This document shows positions 42,596 through 52,413 of a stretch of 64,000 nucleotides of DNA, in pieces. The stretch spans positions 1-64,000 of the forward strand of contig NZ_JAPLAI010000035.1 in assembly GCF_026393345.1 (NCBI RefSeq). Direction: 5' to 3'. Both the position numbers and the translations under genes were made by a program. The stretch comes from Microbacterium sp. Its GTDB lineage: Bacteria > Actinomycetota > Actinomycetes > Actinomycetales > Microbacteriaceae. Position 1 is the stretch's first letter. Each line of letters begins with the position of its first letter. The notes under the pieces were generated by a model. The model did not search any database and was not told the origin of the DNA. It worked only from the letters and a program-made list of their open reading frames with translations.

Positions 42596-44017
42596 TCAGA
42601 GGGCGGCGGTGACCGCGGCGCCCAGCGCACGCATCGACGCCGCCGCATCCTTCTTGGCCGCGGCGGCACGACCCTCCGCCGACAGCCGGTTACGACGGTC
42701 GCGGTCGGTGACCACCGCAGCGAGGGCGGCCGCGAGCGCGTCCACGTCGCCGGAGGGCACCAGCATCCCGCCGCCGTCGGCGAGCGTATCGCGCGGTCCG
42801 TAGGGCATGTCGTACGACACCACCGGCACGCCGTGGGCGAGCGCTTCGAGCACGACGAGGGGTTGCCCCTCCGACTCGCTCGTGAGCAGCAGCACGTCGG
42901 CGCCACGCCAGCCGTCCTCGGGGTCGTCGACGTGTCCGGCGAGGTCGAGGTCAACGCCGAGGCTCGTGGCGAGGGCGGCGATCGCGTCCCGTTCCGCGCC
43001 GGTGCCGAACACCACGAGCCGCGCCTCCGGCACGCGGGCGACGGCGTGCACGGCGTGGTCGACGCGCTTGCGCGGAATGAGCGAGTTCAGCATCACGACG
43101 CGACCGGGCTCGGGACTCGCATCCCTGGGCGCGGGGGCGGGATGCGGCACGACGAAGGACCGGATGCGGTCGTAGCCGCGCCGCACCACGTCGTCGCGCT
43201 GCGTGGGGGTGAGCCAGAGGACGCCCTCGAACCGCTCGGCGACCGCGAGCCACCGCTCCCACGCCGCGTCCATCGGCGCATCCCAGGTGAAGGGGGCACG
43301 CACGTGGCAGGCGTGGGTGGTGTGCAGGATCCGCACGTCGGGGCGGCCGCGACCGGGGCCGTCGTCGACGAGGACTTCGCCGATCTGCCGCGACTCGCAC
43401 AGCAGCACGACGGGGCGGTCGAGGCGAGCACGGGACTGTGCCGCGAGGTGGTCGACCCAGGCGCGGTAGAGCTCGCGGTAGCCGTGGAGCTCGCCCGCCA
43501 CGGCGCCGTCGCGGGCGAAGACCCGCACCGGCGCGTCGAGGAGGTGCCATTCGGAGCCTCCGACGCCCCAGGGGATCTCGAGCACCGGCGCACCGTCGGC
43601 GTCCGTGATGACCCGCGTCTGCGGTCGTAATTCACGCTGATCCGGGGTCTCGCCCGCCGTGGGAGCGGTCTCGGGCCGATGCAGCCTGAATTCCGACCCG
43701 CCACCAGGCGGATCGGCCACGTCCCGGACCGCGGCGAGCAGCCAGGACCGGTCGGCGCGGGCGTCGTCGAAGAGGTTCCGCAGGTGCTCGGGCGCACCGA
43801 GCATCCCACGGCGCACCCATTCCGCGCGGTGCGCGTCATGTACGGCGGTGTCGGCGACGTCGACGGTGAGGAGCAGCGGCCACTCCCCCGTCGCCTCGGC
43901 GATGTCTCGCGCGCGGCGCATGACCGACACCGCGAAGCCGCCGTCGAGGCCCGGGATGAGCCGGCTCGCCAGCAGCAGATACGACGCGTCGGGCAGCAGT
44001 GGGGCGCCCGCGGTCAC
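42596..44017 (-). CDS. Glycosyltransferase (GT4-like)
   Basis: 'VVMLNSLIPRKRVDHAVHAVARVPEARLVVFGTGAERDAIAALA...DVLLLTSESEGQPLVVLEALAHGVPVVSYDMPYGPRD'; GTG start. Confidence 0.9.
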   Translation of the reverse strand: MTAGAPLLPDASYLLLASRLIPGLDGGFAVSVMRRARDIAEATGEWPLLLTVDVADTAVHDAHRAEWVRRGMLGAPEHLRNLFDDARADRSWLLAAVRDVADPPGGGSEFRLHRPETAPTAGETPDQRELRPQTRVITDADGAPVLEIPWGVGGSEWHLLDAPVRVFARDGAVAGELHGYRELYRAWVDHLAAQSRARLDRPVVLLCESRQIGEVLVDDGPGRGRPDVRILHTTHACHVRAPFTWDAPMDAAWERWLAVAERFEGVLWLTPTQRDDVVRRGYDRIRSFVVPHPAPAPRDASPEPGRVVMLNSLIPRKRVDHAVHAVARVPEARLVVFGTGAERDAIAALATSLGVDLDLAGHVDDPEDGWRGADVLLLTSESEGQPLVVLEALAHGVPVVSYDMPYGPRDTLADGGGMLVPSGDVDALAAALAAVVTDRDRRNRLSAEGRAAAAKKDAAASMRALGAAVTAAL

Positions 44018-44295
44018 GACCGGGTCTCGATCCGGAACACCGGGAACCCCGGTGCGATCTCCCGCAGCCTCGCCTCGGACGAATCGGCAGAGACGCCCTC
44101 GAAGAAGCGGCCGACCTCCCATGCCCACACCGGGGTGGTGCGCATCTCGCCGCTGGCGCGACCGCGCACGGCGAGCACACGGCTGCCGGCGAGCGGCAGA
44201 CCGAGACGGGTGAGCGTTCCGACGACACGGTTGAAGACGGCATCCGTCTTCGTGGGACGGATGAACCGTCCCTCACCGTCTGCTTCGGGGCTCAC
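44014..44295 (-). pseudogene. Internally deleted F420/quinone-type nitroreductase family fragment (93 aa)
   Basis: 'GRFIRPTKTDAVFNRVVGTLTRLGLPLAGSRVLAVRGRASGEMRTTPV' is joined directly to 'WAWEVGRFFEGVSADSSEARLREIAPGFPVFRIETRS'; the central part expected for the family is missing. Confidence 0.65.
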
Positions 44296-45872
44296 TCCCA
44301 CTCGATCGTCCCCGGGGGCTTGGAGGTGACGTCGAGCACCACGCGGTTGATGTCGCGGACCTCGTTCGTGATCCGGTTGGAGATCTTCGACAGCACGTCG
44401 TAGGGCAGCCGGGTCCAGTCGGCCGTCATGGCGTCCTCGCTGGAGACGGGACGCAGCACGATGGGGTGACCGTAGGTGCGGCCGTCGCCCTGGACGCCGA
44501 CCGAGCGGACGTCGGCCAGCAGCACGACGGGGCACTGCCAGATCTCGCCGTCGAGGCCAGCCTTCGTGAGCTCGGCGCGAGCGATCGCGTCGGCGTCCCG
44601 CAGGATCTCGAGTCGATCGGCGGTGACCTCACCGACGATGCGGATGCCGAGGCCCGGGCCCGGGAACGGCTGGCGCGAGACGATCTCCTCGGGAAGCCCC
44701 AGCTCGCGGCCGATCGCTCGCACCTCGTCCTTGAAGAGGGTGCGCAGCGGCTCGACGAGCTCGAACTGCAGGTCCTCCGGGAGCCCGCCCACGTTGTGGT
44801 GGCTCTTGATGTTCGCGGTACCGGCGCCGCCGCCGGACTCCACCACATCCGGGTACAGGGTGCCCTGCACGAGGAACCGGATGGGGTCGCCCTCGGCGGC
44901 GGCCTCCGCAATGAGATCCGACTGCACCTTCTCGAACGCGCGGATGAACTCGCGGCCGATGATCTTGCGCTTCTGTTCCGGGTCGCTGACCCCCGCGAGG
45001 GCGTTCAGGAACGTCTCCCGGGCATCGACCGTGATGAGGCGCACACCGGTCGAGGCGACGTAGTCGTTCTCGACCTGCTCGCGCTCACCCTTGCGCAGCA
45101 GCCCGTGATCGATGAACACGGCGGTCAGCTGGTCGCCGACGGCCTCGTGCACGAGCGCGGTGGACACGGCGGAGTCGACGCCGCCGGAGAGCGCGGAGAT
45201 GACCCGGCCGGTGCCGATCTGAGCCCGGATTCGGTCGACCTGCTCCGCGATGACGTTGCCGCTGTTCCAGTCGGCGGGAAGACCCGCGGCCTTGTGCAGG
45301 AAGTTTTCGAGCACGCGCTGGCCGAAGTCGGAGTGCTTCACCTCGGGATGCCACTGCACGCCGTAGAGCTTGCGGGCATCGCTGCCGAACGCGGCGACCG
45401 GGGTCGCGGCGGTGCGGGCGAGCACCTCGAAGCCGGCCGGCGCGGTCTGCACCTGGTCGCCGTGACTCATCCACACGTTCTGCTCCGCGGGCTGGCCGGC
45501 CAGCAGCGTCCCCTCGGTGACGATGGTGGCGTCGGTGGCGCCGTATTCGCGCAGTCCGGTGTTGGCGACCTGGCCGCCGAGCGCCTGCGCCATCACCTGG
45601 AAGCCGTAGCAGATGCCGAGCGTCGGGACGCCGAGGTCGAACACGCCCTCGTCGATCGTCGGTGCCCCGGCCTCGTACACCGACGACGGACCGCCGGAGA
45701 GGATGAGACCCACCGGGTTCCGCGCCGCGATCTCGGTGGCGGTGGCGGTGTGCGGCACGATCTCGCTGTACACGCCCGCCTCGCGGACGCGCCGCGCGAT
45801 CAGCTGCGCGTACTGCGCGCCGAAGTCGACCACGAGGACGGGTCGCTGGGAGGTTTCGGTTTGCTCTGTCAC
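44292..45872 (-). CDS. guaA: GMP synthase (glutamine-hydrolysing)
   Basis: '[30 protein letters not shown]', 'LGICYGFQ', '[37 protein letters not shown]', '[15 protein letters not shown]'; GTG 45872. Confidence 0.98.
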   Translation of the reverse strand: MTEQTETSQRPVLVVDFGAQYAQLIARRVREAGVYSEIVPHTATATEIAARNPVGLILSGGPSSVYEAGAPTIDEGVFDLGVPTLGICYGFQVMAQALGGQVANTGLREYGATDATIVTEGTLLAGQPAEQNVWMSHGDQVQTAPAGFEVLARTAATPVAAFGSDARKLYGVQWHPEVKHSDFGQRVLENFLHKAAGLPADWNSGNVIAEQVDRIRAQIGTGRVISALSGGVDSAVSTALVHEAVGDQLTAVFIDHGLLRKGEREQVENDYVASTGVRLITVDARETFLNALAGVSDPEQKRKIIGREFIRAFEKVQSDLIAEAAAEGDPIRFLVQGTLYPDVVESGGGAGTANIKSHHNVGGLPEDLQFELVEPLRTLFKDEVRAIGRELGLPEEIVSRQPFPGPGLGIRIVGEVTADRLEILRDADAIARAELTKAGLDGEIWQCPVVLLADVRSVGVQGDGRTYGHPIVLRPVSSEDAMTADWTRLPYDVLSKISNRITNEVRDINRVVLDVTSKPPGTIEWE

Positions 45873-45894
45873 CGGGTGCTCTCTGTGGGACGGG

Positions 45895-46371
45895 TCAGGA
45901 AAGGTCGGAGGTCTGCGGCTGCGCGGCCGCCACGGCGTCGGCCGCTTCACGCTCGGCGAGGTAGGCGCGCACCTTCTTGGCGGTGGCGACCTCGAGGAAG
46001 AAGGAGAGGAGCGGGATCACGCCGCCGAGGGCCAGCAGCAGGAAGCGGGGGAACTCCCAACGCATCAGGCTCCACACCCGGAAGCAGGAGAACAGGTACA
46101 CGACGTAGAACCAGCCGTGCGCGATGAGGATGAACATCGAGATGTTGAAGCCGTCACCGGTCGACTCGCCGAGGGCGGTGACCTCGGCCCACCACAGGAA
46201 CCCACCGGACCCGCCGGCGAACAGTTCGTGGTGGAAAGCGTATTTGACGAGCATCTCTGCGACCAGGAGCAGGAGCATCGTTCCCGTGACGACGGAGCAG
46301 ATCTGATAGAACCGCAACGCGCCGCGGATCGCCGGGAAGGTGGCGAGTTTGGGCTGCGGCATGGTCTCCAT
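45895..46371 (-). CDS. DUF3817 domain membrane protein
   Basis: '[36 protein letters not shown]...[49 protein letters not shown]'. Confidence 0.9.
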   Translation of the reverse strand: METMPQPKLATFPAIRGALRFYQICSVVTGTMLLLLVAEMLVKYAFHHELFAGGSGGFLWWAEVTALGESTGDGFNISMFILIAHGWFYVVYLFSCFRVWSLMRWEFPRFLLLALGGVIPLLSFFLEVATAKKVRAYLAEREAADAVAAAQPQTSDLS

Positions 46372-46414
46372 CCTACCGTGGGGGTGGCTGCGACTTCCCC
46401 GGGGAAGCAGCCCG

Positions 46415-47251
46415 TCAGGCCGCGGCGTCCTCGTCGAGTTCTTCGATCTCCTTCTCCAGCGCATCCTTCGCCAGCCGGTACCAGAGGTAGAACGCGAAGC
46501 CGGCGAACACTGCCCACTCCGCGGCGTAAAAGATGTTGAGCCAGTTGACGCCGGAGCCGGTCTGCGGCGCGGGCGACGAGATCTCGACGAGATCGCCGAC
46601 CGCCGCATCGCTGACGAGGTATGGCCGATACACGTCGAGCGCCTCGATGTCGTGCCAGCGGCCGAGCAGGGCCGCGGGCGACATGCGGGTGAGTTCCATC
46701 GGATGCTGCGCGTCCGGTGCGATCGGGCCCTCATCGGACACGAGCCGGCCGGTGAGGCGTACGACGGCATCCGGGTCGGCCGTGGCCTGTTCGTCCAGGG
46801 CGGCTGCGGCGTCCTGCGCCTCCGCCTCGGTCTTCGCCCAGCCGAGCGCGACGGCGACGGAGGTCGGTTCCGTCGTGTCGTCGCGGCGGAACTGCGCGGT
46901 CACCCAGTAGCCGAGCGCCCCATCGTTGTACCGCGCGGCGACGACGATGAAGTCGCCCGGGACGAACGTCCCGGTGACCTCGACGCGCTGGCCGACGAGC
47001 GGGTCGTTCAGGTACTCGCCGGGCTGGACGACCTCGTCGATGGGCAGCACCTGCTCGGTGGCACCCTCGACGACCTCGTCCGTCTGCACCGCGCGGCCCA
47101 GCTGCCACTGTCCGAGCCAGGCGAACACGCCAGCGACCACGAGGCACAGCGCGAGCATGGCGAGCCAGCGCGGTCGCAGCATGACCTCGCGCAGCGTCGG
47201 CGGGAAGACCTCGGGATCGGCCGCGGCAGGAGTGACGGGGTCGCTGGTCAC
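46415..47251 (-). CDS. SURF1 family protein (cytochrome oxidase biogenesis)
   Basis: 'LRPRWLAMLALCLVVAGVFAWLGQWQLGRA...GQRVEVTGTFVPGDFIVVAARYNDGALGYWVTAQFR...VALGWA'; C-terminal TM. Confidence 0.93.
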   Translation of the reverse strand: MTSDPVTPAAADPEVFPPTLREVMLRPRWLAMLALCLVVAGVFAWLGQWQLGRAVQTDEVVEGATEQVLPIDEVVQPGEYLNDPLVGQRVEVTGTFVPGDFIVVAARYNDGALGYWVTAQFRRDDTTEPTSVAVALGWAKTEAEAQDAAAALDEQATADPDAVVRLTGRLVSDEGPIAPDAQHPMELTRMSPAALLGRWHDIEALDVYRPYLVSDAAVGDLVEISSPAPQTGSGVNWLNIFYAAEWAVFAGFAFYLWYRLAKDALEKEIEELDEDAAA

Positions 47252-48369
47252 GAGCCGTACGGCGCGACGACGACCTCGACGCGCTGGAACTCCTTGAGGT
47301 CGGAGTAGCCGGTGGTCGCCATGGATTTGCGCAACGCCCCGATGAGGTTCGCGGTGCCGTCCGCGACGGGGGCCGGGCCGTAGAGGATCTCCTCGAGCGG
47401 CGCGACCTGTCCGATCTTCGCTCGGCGGCCGCGCGGCAGCTTCGGGTGATGGGCCTCGGGGCCCCAGTGGTATCCCTGACCGGGCGCATCGGTGGCACGG
47501 GCGAGCGCGACACCGAGCATCACCGCATCCGCACCCATGGCGAGCGCCTTGACGATGTCGCCCGAGGTTCCGACGCCTCCATCGGCGATGACGTGCACAT
47601 AGCGTCCGCCGGACTCGTCGAGGTAGTCGCGGCGGGCGCCGGCGACGTCGGCCAGCGCCGTGGCCATCGGGGCGTGGATGCCGAGGGTCGCCCGGGTGGT
47701 CGAGGTGGCGCCGCCGCCGAAGCCGACGAGCACGCCCGCAGCCCCGGTGCGCATGAGGTGGAGCGCGGCGGTGTACGTGGCCGCACCGCCGACGATGACG
47801 GGCACGTCGAGGTCGTAGATGAACTTCTTGAGGTTCAGCGGCTCGGCGACCGACGAGACGTGCTCGGCGGAGACCGTCGTGCCGCGGATGACGAATAGGT
47901 CGACGCCGGCGGCGACCACGGTCTCGTACAGTTCCTGCGTGCGCTGCGGCGTGAGCGAGCCCGCGACGGTGATACCCGCGGCACGGATCTCGGCGAGGCG
48001 GTCACGCACCAGTTCCGGCTTGATCGGCTCGGCGTAGAGCTCCTGCATCCGGCGGGTCGCGCCGTCGTCGGGCAGCGCCGCGATCTCGGCGAGGATCGGC
48101 TCCGGGTCCTCGTACCGGGTCCACAGGCCCTCGAGGTCGAGGACGCCGAGCCCACCGAGCTGGCCGAGCGTGATCGCGGTGTGCGGGGACACCACCGAGT
48201 CCATCGGCGCAGCGAGCACCGGGATGTCGAAGTGGAAGGCGTCGATCGACCATCCGGTCGAGACGTCTTCCGGATTGCGCGTGCGCCGCGACGGTACCAC
48301 TGCGATGTCGTCGAAGGTGTACGCACGGCGGGCCCGCTTGGCGCGGCCGATCTCGATGTCCATGCTCAC
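47248..48369 (-). CDS. guaB3: GuaB3 family IMP dehydrogenase-related protein
   Basis: 'IEIGRAKRARRAYTFDDIAVVPSRRTRNPEDVSTGWSIDAFHFDIPVLAAPMDSVVSP'; GuaB3-type end '...LKEFQRVEVVVAPYGS'. Confidence 0.95.
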   Translation of the reverse strand: MSMDIEIGRAKRARRAYTFDDIAVVPSRRTRNPEDVSTGWSIDAFHFDIPVLAAPMDSVVSPHTAITLGQLGGLGVLDLEGLWTRYEDPEPILAEIAALPDDGATRRMQELYAEPIKPELVRDRLAEIRAAGITVAGSLTPQRTQELYETVVAAGVDLFVIRGTTVSAEHVSSVAEPLNLKKFIYDLDVPVIVGGAATYTAALHLMRTGAAGVLVGFGGGATSTTRATLGIHAPMATALADVAGARRDYLDESGGRYVHVIADGGVGTSGDIVKALAMGADAVMLGVALARATDAPGQGYHWGPEAHHPKLPRGRRAKIGQVAPLEEILYGPAPVADGTANLIGALRKSMATTGYSDLKEFQRVEVVVAPYGS

Positions 48370-48400
48370 TGTCCCAGCCTACCCGGGGGCGCCACCGGGC

Positions 48401-49030
48401 TCACCACGGCTCGTCGACGCGGGGCGCCAGGCGCAGGACCGCGGCTTTCTCCGTCGGGAAGCAGGCGGTGAACAGCTCCGCGATCCGGGGGTCGGTGTCG
48501 TTGTCGTCGGCCAGGCGCAGGCCGATGACCGTGTTCAGCATCATCCCCTCGGCGAGGAAGGCGTGGGCGCGCTCCGGGGTGAACCCGTGCTCGCGGAGGT
48601 ACTGCCACACCCGGGCGTAGCCGTCGCGGGCGCGGGGCCCGATGACGGGATGGGCGCCGAGGAGGAACGCGTGCGACAGAGTCTGGTGGAGCCCGCGCAC
48701 CTGCAGCAGATCGATGTAGCTGCGGCCGATACGGTGCTCGAGGCGCTCATCCTCGCCCGCGTCGAGCGGCGCCTCGAGCGCGGTGTCGAAGGCGGCCAGC
48801 ATGCGGGCGAGCGCCTCCTCGATGGCCGCGAGGAACAGATTCTCCTTCGAGCCGAACAGTCGGACGACGTACGGCTGCGACACCTCGGCGGCACGGGCGA
48901 CATCGTCGGTGGTCGTGCCGACGTAGCCCTTCGCTCCGAACACGGAGAGGGCTGCGAGCACGATCTGCGCGCGTCGCTCCTCGGAGCTCAGCCGGGCCTT
49001 CGGAGTCGCTGTCGTGGTCACGCTTGACAT
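48401..49030 (-). CDS. TetR/AcrR family transcriptional regulator
   Basis: 'RRAQIVLAALSVFGAKGYVGTTTDDVARAAEVSQPYVVRLFGSKENLF'. Confidence 0.95.
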   Translation of the reverse strand: MSSVTTTATPKARLSSEERRAQIVLAALSVFGAKGYVGTTTDDVARAAEVSQPYVVRLFGSKENLFLAAIEEALARMLAAFDTALEAPLDAGEDERLEHRIGRSYIDLLQVRGLHQTLSHAFLLGAHPVIGPRARDGYARVWQYLREHGFTPERAHAFLAEGMMLNTVIGLRLADDNDTDPRIAELFTACFPTEKAAVLRLAPRVDEPW

Positions 49031-49081
49031 GTTATCAGTCGATTACTACAGTGTCGGGAGACTTAGTAATCATTCGATTAC
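49031..49081. promoter_or_regulatory. Two TetR-type operators: GTTATCAGTCGATTAC (49031-49046) and GTAATCATTCGATTAC (49066-49081)
   Basis: GTWATC-N4-GATTAC inverted repeats in the tetR/MFS divergent intergenic region, 35 bp apart. Confidence 0.75.
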
Positions 49082-49096
49082 AACGAAGGAGCATCG

Positions 49097-50548
49097 GTGT
49101 CCCTCTCCCCCACTACCCGCAGGCCGTTCGGCCTCGTGGTGGCCGCCGCATCCGTCCCGATGTTCATGGCGACCCTCGACAACCTCGTCATGACCAACGC
49201 CCTGCCCGTGCTGCACGCCGACCTCGGCGCATCCGTGGCCGAGCTGCAGTGGTTCGTCAACGCGTACACGCTGGCGTTCGCCTCGACGATCCTCATCGCC
49301 GCCGCTCTCGGCGACCGCTTCGGGCGCCGGACGGTGTTCCTCATCGGCATCGCCGTGTTCGGGCTCGGGTCCGTCCTCGCCGCCCTCAGCACCGACCCGA
49401 CGCAGCTGATCATCGCCCGCGCCGTGCAGGGCTTCGGGGGCGCCGGGGTCATGCCGCTGTCGCTCGCACTCATCTCCGGCCAGGTGGCGCCCGAGCGACG
49501 CCCCGTCGCCATCGGCCTGTGGGGCGGGATCTCCGGCCTCGGCGTCGCAGTGGGTCCGCTCGTCGGCGGCGCGGTCATGGAGGGCTGGAACTGGCAGGCC
49601 ATCTTCTGGATCAACGTGCCGGTCGCGATCCTCGCGATCCCGCTGGCCCTCTTCGCCCTGTCCAACGACCGGGGCGCCCGTGGCCGGATCGACGTGCTGG
49701 GCGCGGCACTCGCGGGGCTCGGCGTCCTCACCCTGGTGCACGCGATCGTCCGCGGTAACGACGACGGCTGGGGATCTGTCGGTGTCATCGCCGAGATCGC
49801 CGCGGGGGTGGTGCTCGTGGCCGCGTTCCTCGTCCGCCAGGCGCGCGGTCGCTCGCCGCTCATGCCGCTGCGCCTCTTCCGTGATCGCTCCTTCACGCTG
49901 ACCAACGTCGTGGGCTTCGCGTTCAGCTTCGGCACGTTCGGATCGATCTTCCTGCTCATCCAGTACATGCAGGTCGTGCAGGGATCGACGCCGCTCGAGG
50001 CCGCGCTGCAGACGACGCCGTGGACGATCGCGCCCATGTTCGTCGCCCCGCTCGCCGGACTCCTCGCCGGTCGCGTCGGGACCCGCGCACTCATGGTGAC
50101 GGGACTGCTGCTGCAGGGCGTCGCCCTCGGCTGGATCGCGGTGATCATGTCGGTGACGCTCGACTACGCCGCGCTCGTCGCGCCGTTCCTCATGGCGGGC
50201 GTCGGCATGGGTCTCGTGTTCGCGCCCTCCGCGACCGCGCTGCTCGCCACGCTCGGGATGATCGACCACGCGAAGGCATCCGGCGTCAACTCGACGCTGC
50301 GGGAGATCGGCATCGCCCTCGGCACCGCCGTCATGACCGCCGTGTTCCTCGGCGCCGGTGGCGAGCTGCTGCCGGACCGGTACGTGGATGCGGCCCGCCC
50401 CGCGGTCCTCGTGGGAGCAGCGGTGCTGATCGTCGCCGCAGTCGCTGCGCTGTGGCTGCCCGCGGGGCGATCACCCCGTGCGGCTACGACGCCTCCGGCT
50501 GCTGACGCCCGAGCCGACGCCGAGCCCGAGCCCGCAGCAACCGTGTGA
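49097..50548 (+). CDS. MFS (DHA2/EmrB-like) drug-efflux transporter
   Basis: 'PMFMATLDNLVMTNALPVLHADLGASVAELQWFVNAYTLAFAS...GDRFGRRTVFLIGIAVFGLGSVLAALS'; GTG start; divergent from tetR. Confidence 0.95.
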   Translation: MSLSPTTRRPFGLVVAAASVPMFMATLDNLVMTNALPVLHADLGASVAELQWFVNAYTLAFASTILIAAALGDRFGRRTVFLIGIAVFGLGSVLAALSTDPTQLIIARAVQGFGGAGVMPLSLALISGQVAPERRPVAIGLWGGISGLGVAVGPLVGGAVMEGWNWQAIFWINVPVAILAIPLALFALSNDRGARGRIDVLGAALAGLGVLTLVHAIVRGNDDGWGSVGVIAEIAAGVVLVAAFLVRQARGRSPLMPLRLFRDRSFTLTNVVGFAFSFGTFGSIFLLIQYMQVVQGSTPLEAALQTTPWTIAPMFVAPLAGLLAGRVGTRALMVTGLLLQGVALGWIAVIMSVTLDYAALVAPFLMAGVGMGLVFAPSATALLATLGMIDHAKASGVNSTLREIGIALGTAVMTAVFLGAGGELLPDRYVDAARPAVLVGAAVLIVAAVAALWLPAGRSPRAATTPPAADARADAEPEPAATV

Positions 50549-51134
50549 GCGGCCCGTTCAAGACGAACGCGACGAAGCCCCACGACCCCACCCAGGGCGA
50601 GGCGATCATGGCGAGCGCGGCGCAGATGATCGCGGCGAGCCCGTCCATCCCCTCGATCGAGCGCTCGCCCTGGTCGCCCTCGCGCATGAGGTGGCCGTTC
50701 CCGGACGCCGCCCATCGCCAGGACAGGTGCCCCGCGAGCGCCGCGAGGAAGAAGTTGATGGGCATCAGCATCCGTCCCGCGGAGAAGTCGGAGTACTCCG
50801 CGGTGAGGATGGTCGTGAACGGCATGAGCACGATGAACAGCAACCGCAGGTTGTTCAGCCACAGCAGGACGGCGTCGACCCGGACGATCTCGCGGAACTG
50901 CCGCAGGTGGATCACCCACAGGCCGCTCAGCAGCACGAAGCTCACCGCGAACGCGATGAGGTTGTCGCCGAGCGCCGCCAGCGCGTGCCACATCTCGGCG
51001 TCGGTCCGGATGCGGCCGATCCCGCTGGCCGTGAGATCGAGGACGAGCAGGGTCGCCGCGATCGCGAAGACGCCGTCGGTGTACGCCTCGGTGCGGGACA
51101 CACCCAGCGTCGCGTCGGGCTTCGGCGAGCGCAT
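50484..51134 (-). CDS. TMEM175 (DUF1211) family potassium-channel-like protein
   Basis: 'RTEAYTDGVFAIAATLLVLDL', 'FAVSFVLLSGLWVIHLRQFREIVRVDAVLLWLNNLRLLFIVLMPFTTILT'. Confidence 0.93.
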   Translation of the reverse strand: MRSPKPDATLGVSRTEAYTDGVFAIAATLLVLDLTASGIGRIRTDAEMWHALAALGDNLIAFAVSFVLLSGLWVIHLRQFREIVRVDAVLLWLNNLRLLFIVLMPFTTILTAEYSDFSAGRMLMPINFFLAALAGHLSWRWAASGNGHLMREGDQGERSIEGMDGLAAIICAALAMIASPWVGSWGFVAFVLNGPLTRLLRARARRRLGRQQPEAS

Positions 51135-51213
51135 CACACGCTCACTGTAGCGACGCGCGCCCCGCGTCCGCAGGGTCGGCGGCGAAGCCAGCGCGCTGCC
51201 GCGCACGGCAGCA

Positions 51214-51242
51214 GCGGCGGCGGCGGCGGCGGCGGCGGCGGC
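51214..51242. repeat. Trinucleotide (GCG/GGC) microsatellite, about 29 bp
   Basis: Uninterrupted GCGGCGG... tract beside the left inverted-repeat element. Confidence 0.95.
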
Positions 51243-51250
51243 ATGAAGTT

Positions 51251-51313
51251 CGCAGAATCGCTCGAACTTCGCAGCATCCACCCGAAATCCTGCGAACTTC
51301 GCGCGATTCTGCG
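51251..51313. repeat. 63-bp inverted-repeat element, copy 1 (23-bp arm, 17-nt loop, 23-bp arm)
   Basis: CGCAGAATCGCTCGAACTTCGCA - gcatccacccgaaatcc - TGCGAACTTCGCGCGATTCTGCG. Confidence 0.9.
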
Positions 51314-51341
51314 GAGATGATGCCGCACCGCCGAGCGTGCT

Positions 51342-52205
51342 TTACCGTGCGAGGTGGAGGCCGGCGGCAACGGCCCGGCGGATCACCGCCGCCACTGCGG
51401 GCCAGTCATGCACCACCTGGGCATAGCTGAAACGCAGCACCGTGTACCCCCGCAACCGGAGCTCGGCGTCATGGGCGATGTCTCTGGTGCGTTGGGCGCT
51501 GTCCGAGTGGAATTCGTAGCCGTCGATCTGGACCACGAGCCGATCACCGATCACGAGGTCAACGGGCCGGCCGGCGAGTGTGACCTGCTGGCGCACCTGC
51601 AGCCCCCAGCGCCGCAGCGGTACCACGACCAACGTCTCGAGGCCGGAGTCGGACAGACCGCCGACGGCCTGGGCGAGCTCGCGGGCCGCGCGCGTACCCC
51701 AGCGCACGGAGCGGAGGTACTCGGCAGCAAGCCGTTCGACCCTCGCGGCGGACTCCCACAGCACCAGGGCGGTGTCGAAGGGCTCACACACCGCGATGTG
51801 CGCGAGCGCATCCTCGATGCTCGCCAGGAGCGATCCGAGAGGTACCGGAGCCACCGGCTTCGTCCAGTGGAGCGCGCCGTCCCAGCCGGCGGGCGTCCGC
51901 GCCGAACCGGATCCGGGGGTCATATGCAGATGCACGGCCCCGAGCGCGGATGCGGGGATCCACCAGGCCCGCCGGCGCGCGAGCGTCGTGCACGAGACCC
52001 TGCCGCCCGCCCGGGCTGCGGCGACCAGGTCCGGCGCCGCCGCGGGGAGGGCGACCCAGGCGCGACGGATCATCTCGGCCGGACCGTCGCGCACGAAGGA
52101 CCGCAGCAGCGAGGTCCCGAATCCCGCCTGCCGTACCTCGTCCCGGTGGGCGATGGACCCGTGCGACACGAGCCAGTCGTAGAGTTCCGCTCCGCTGCGT
52201 TGCAT
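51342..52205 (-). CDS. AbiEi-like N-terminal wHTH plus DUF559 (Vsr-like nuclease fold) protein
   Basis: 'MQRSGAELYDWLVSHGSIAHRDEVRQAGFGTSLLRSFVRDGPAEMIRRAWVAL' and C-terminal 'RPVDLVIGDRLVVQIDGYEFHSDSAQRTRDIAHDAELRLRGYTVLRFSYAQVV'. Confidence 0.9.
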   Translation of the reverse strand: MQRSGAELYDWLVSHGSIAHRDEVRQAGFGTSLLRSFVRDGPAEMIRRAWVALPAAAPDLVAAARAGGRVSCTTLARRRAWWIPASALGAVHLHMTPGSGSARTPAGWDGALHWTKPVAPVPLGSLLASIEDALAHIAVCEPFDTALVLWESAARVERLAAEYLRSVRWGTRAARELAQAVGGLSDSGLETLVVVPLRRWGLQVRQQVTLAGRPVDLVIGDRLVVQIDGYEFHSDSAQRTRDIAHDAELRLRGYTVLRFSYAQVVHDWPAVAAVIRRAVAAGLHLAR

Positions 52206-52413
52206 TCCGGAATCGTGCTGCCATCGCCGACCGCTGCGAGCCGGCGACCATGAATCGGTGCGCAACGGCGCCCGACCGCATCCCTGGGGAGGAACGAACG
52301 CATCCGTCCGCCCCGATGCGTCACGCCCGAAGCTCTGAGCCGTCCGGCGCATGAACCGCGCGGACGCGGACACGAACCGCGGAATGCAACCGCGGGATGC
52401 GGGTCACAAACGT

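Noticed and set aside
50484-51281. N-terminal polyalanine extension of the TMEM175-family ORF
   Set aside because: The alanine run is the GGC microsatellite plus the hairpin element read through; the ATG at 51134 gives the normal family length.
51342-52205. DUF559/AbiEi protein as a complete type IV toxin-antitoxin system
   Set aside because: No adjacent AbiEii-type nucleotidyltransferase toxin gene is present; the wHTH and nuclease-like domains are in a single protein.
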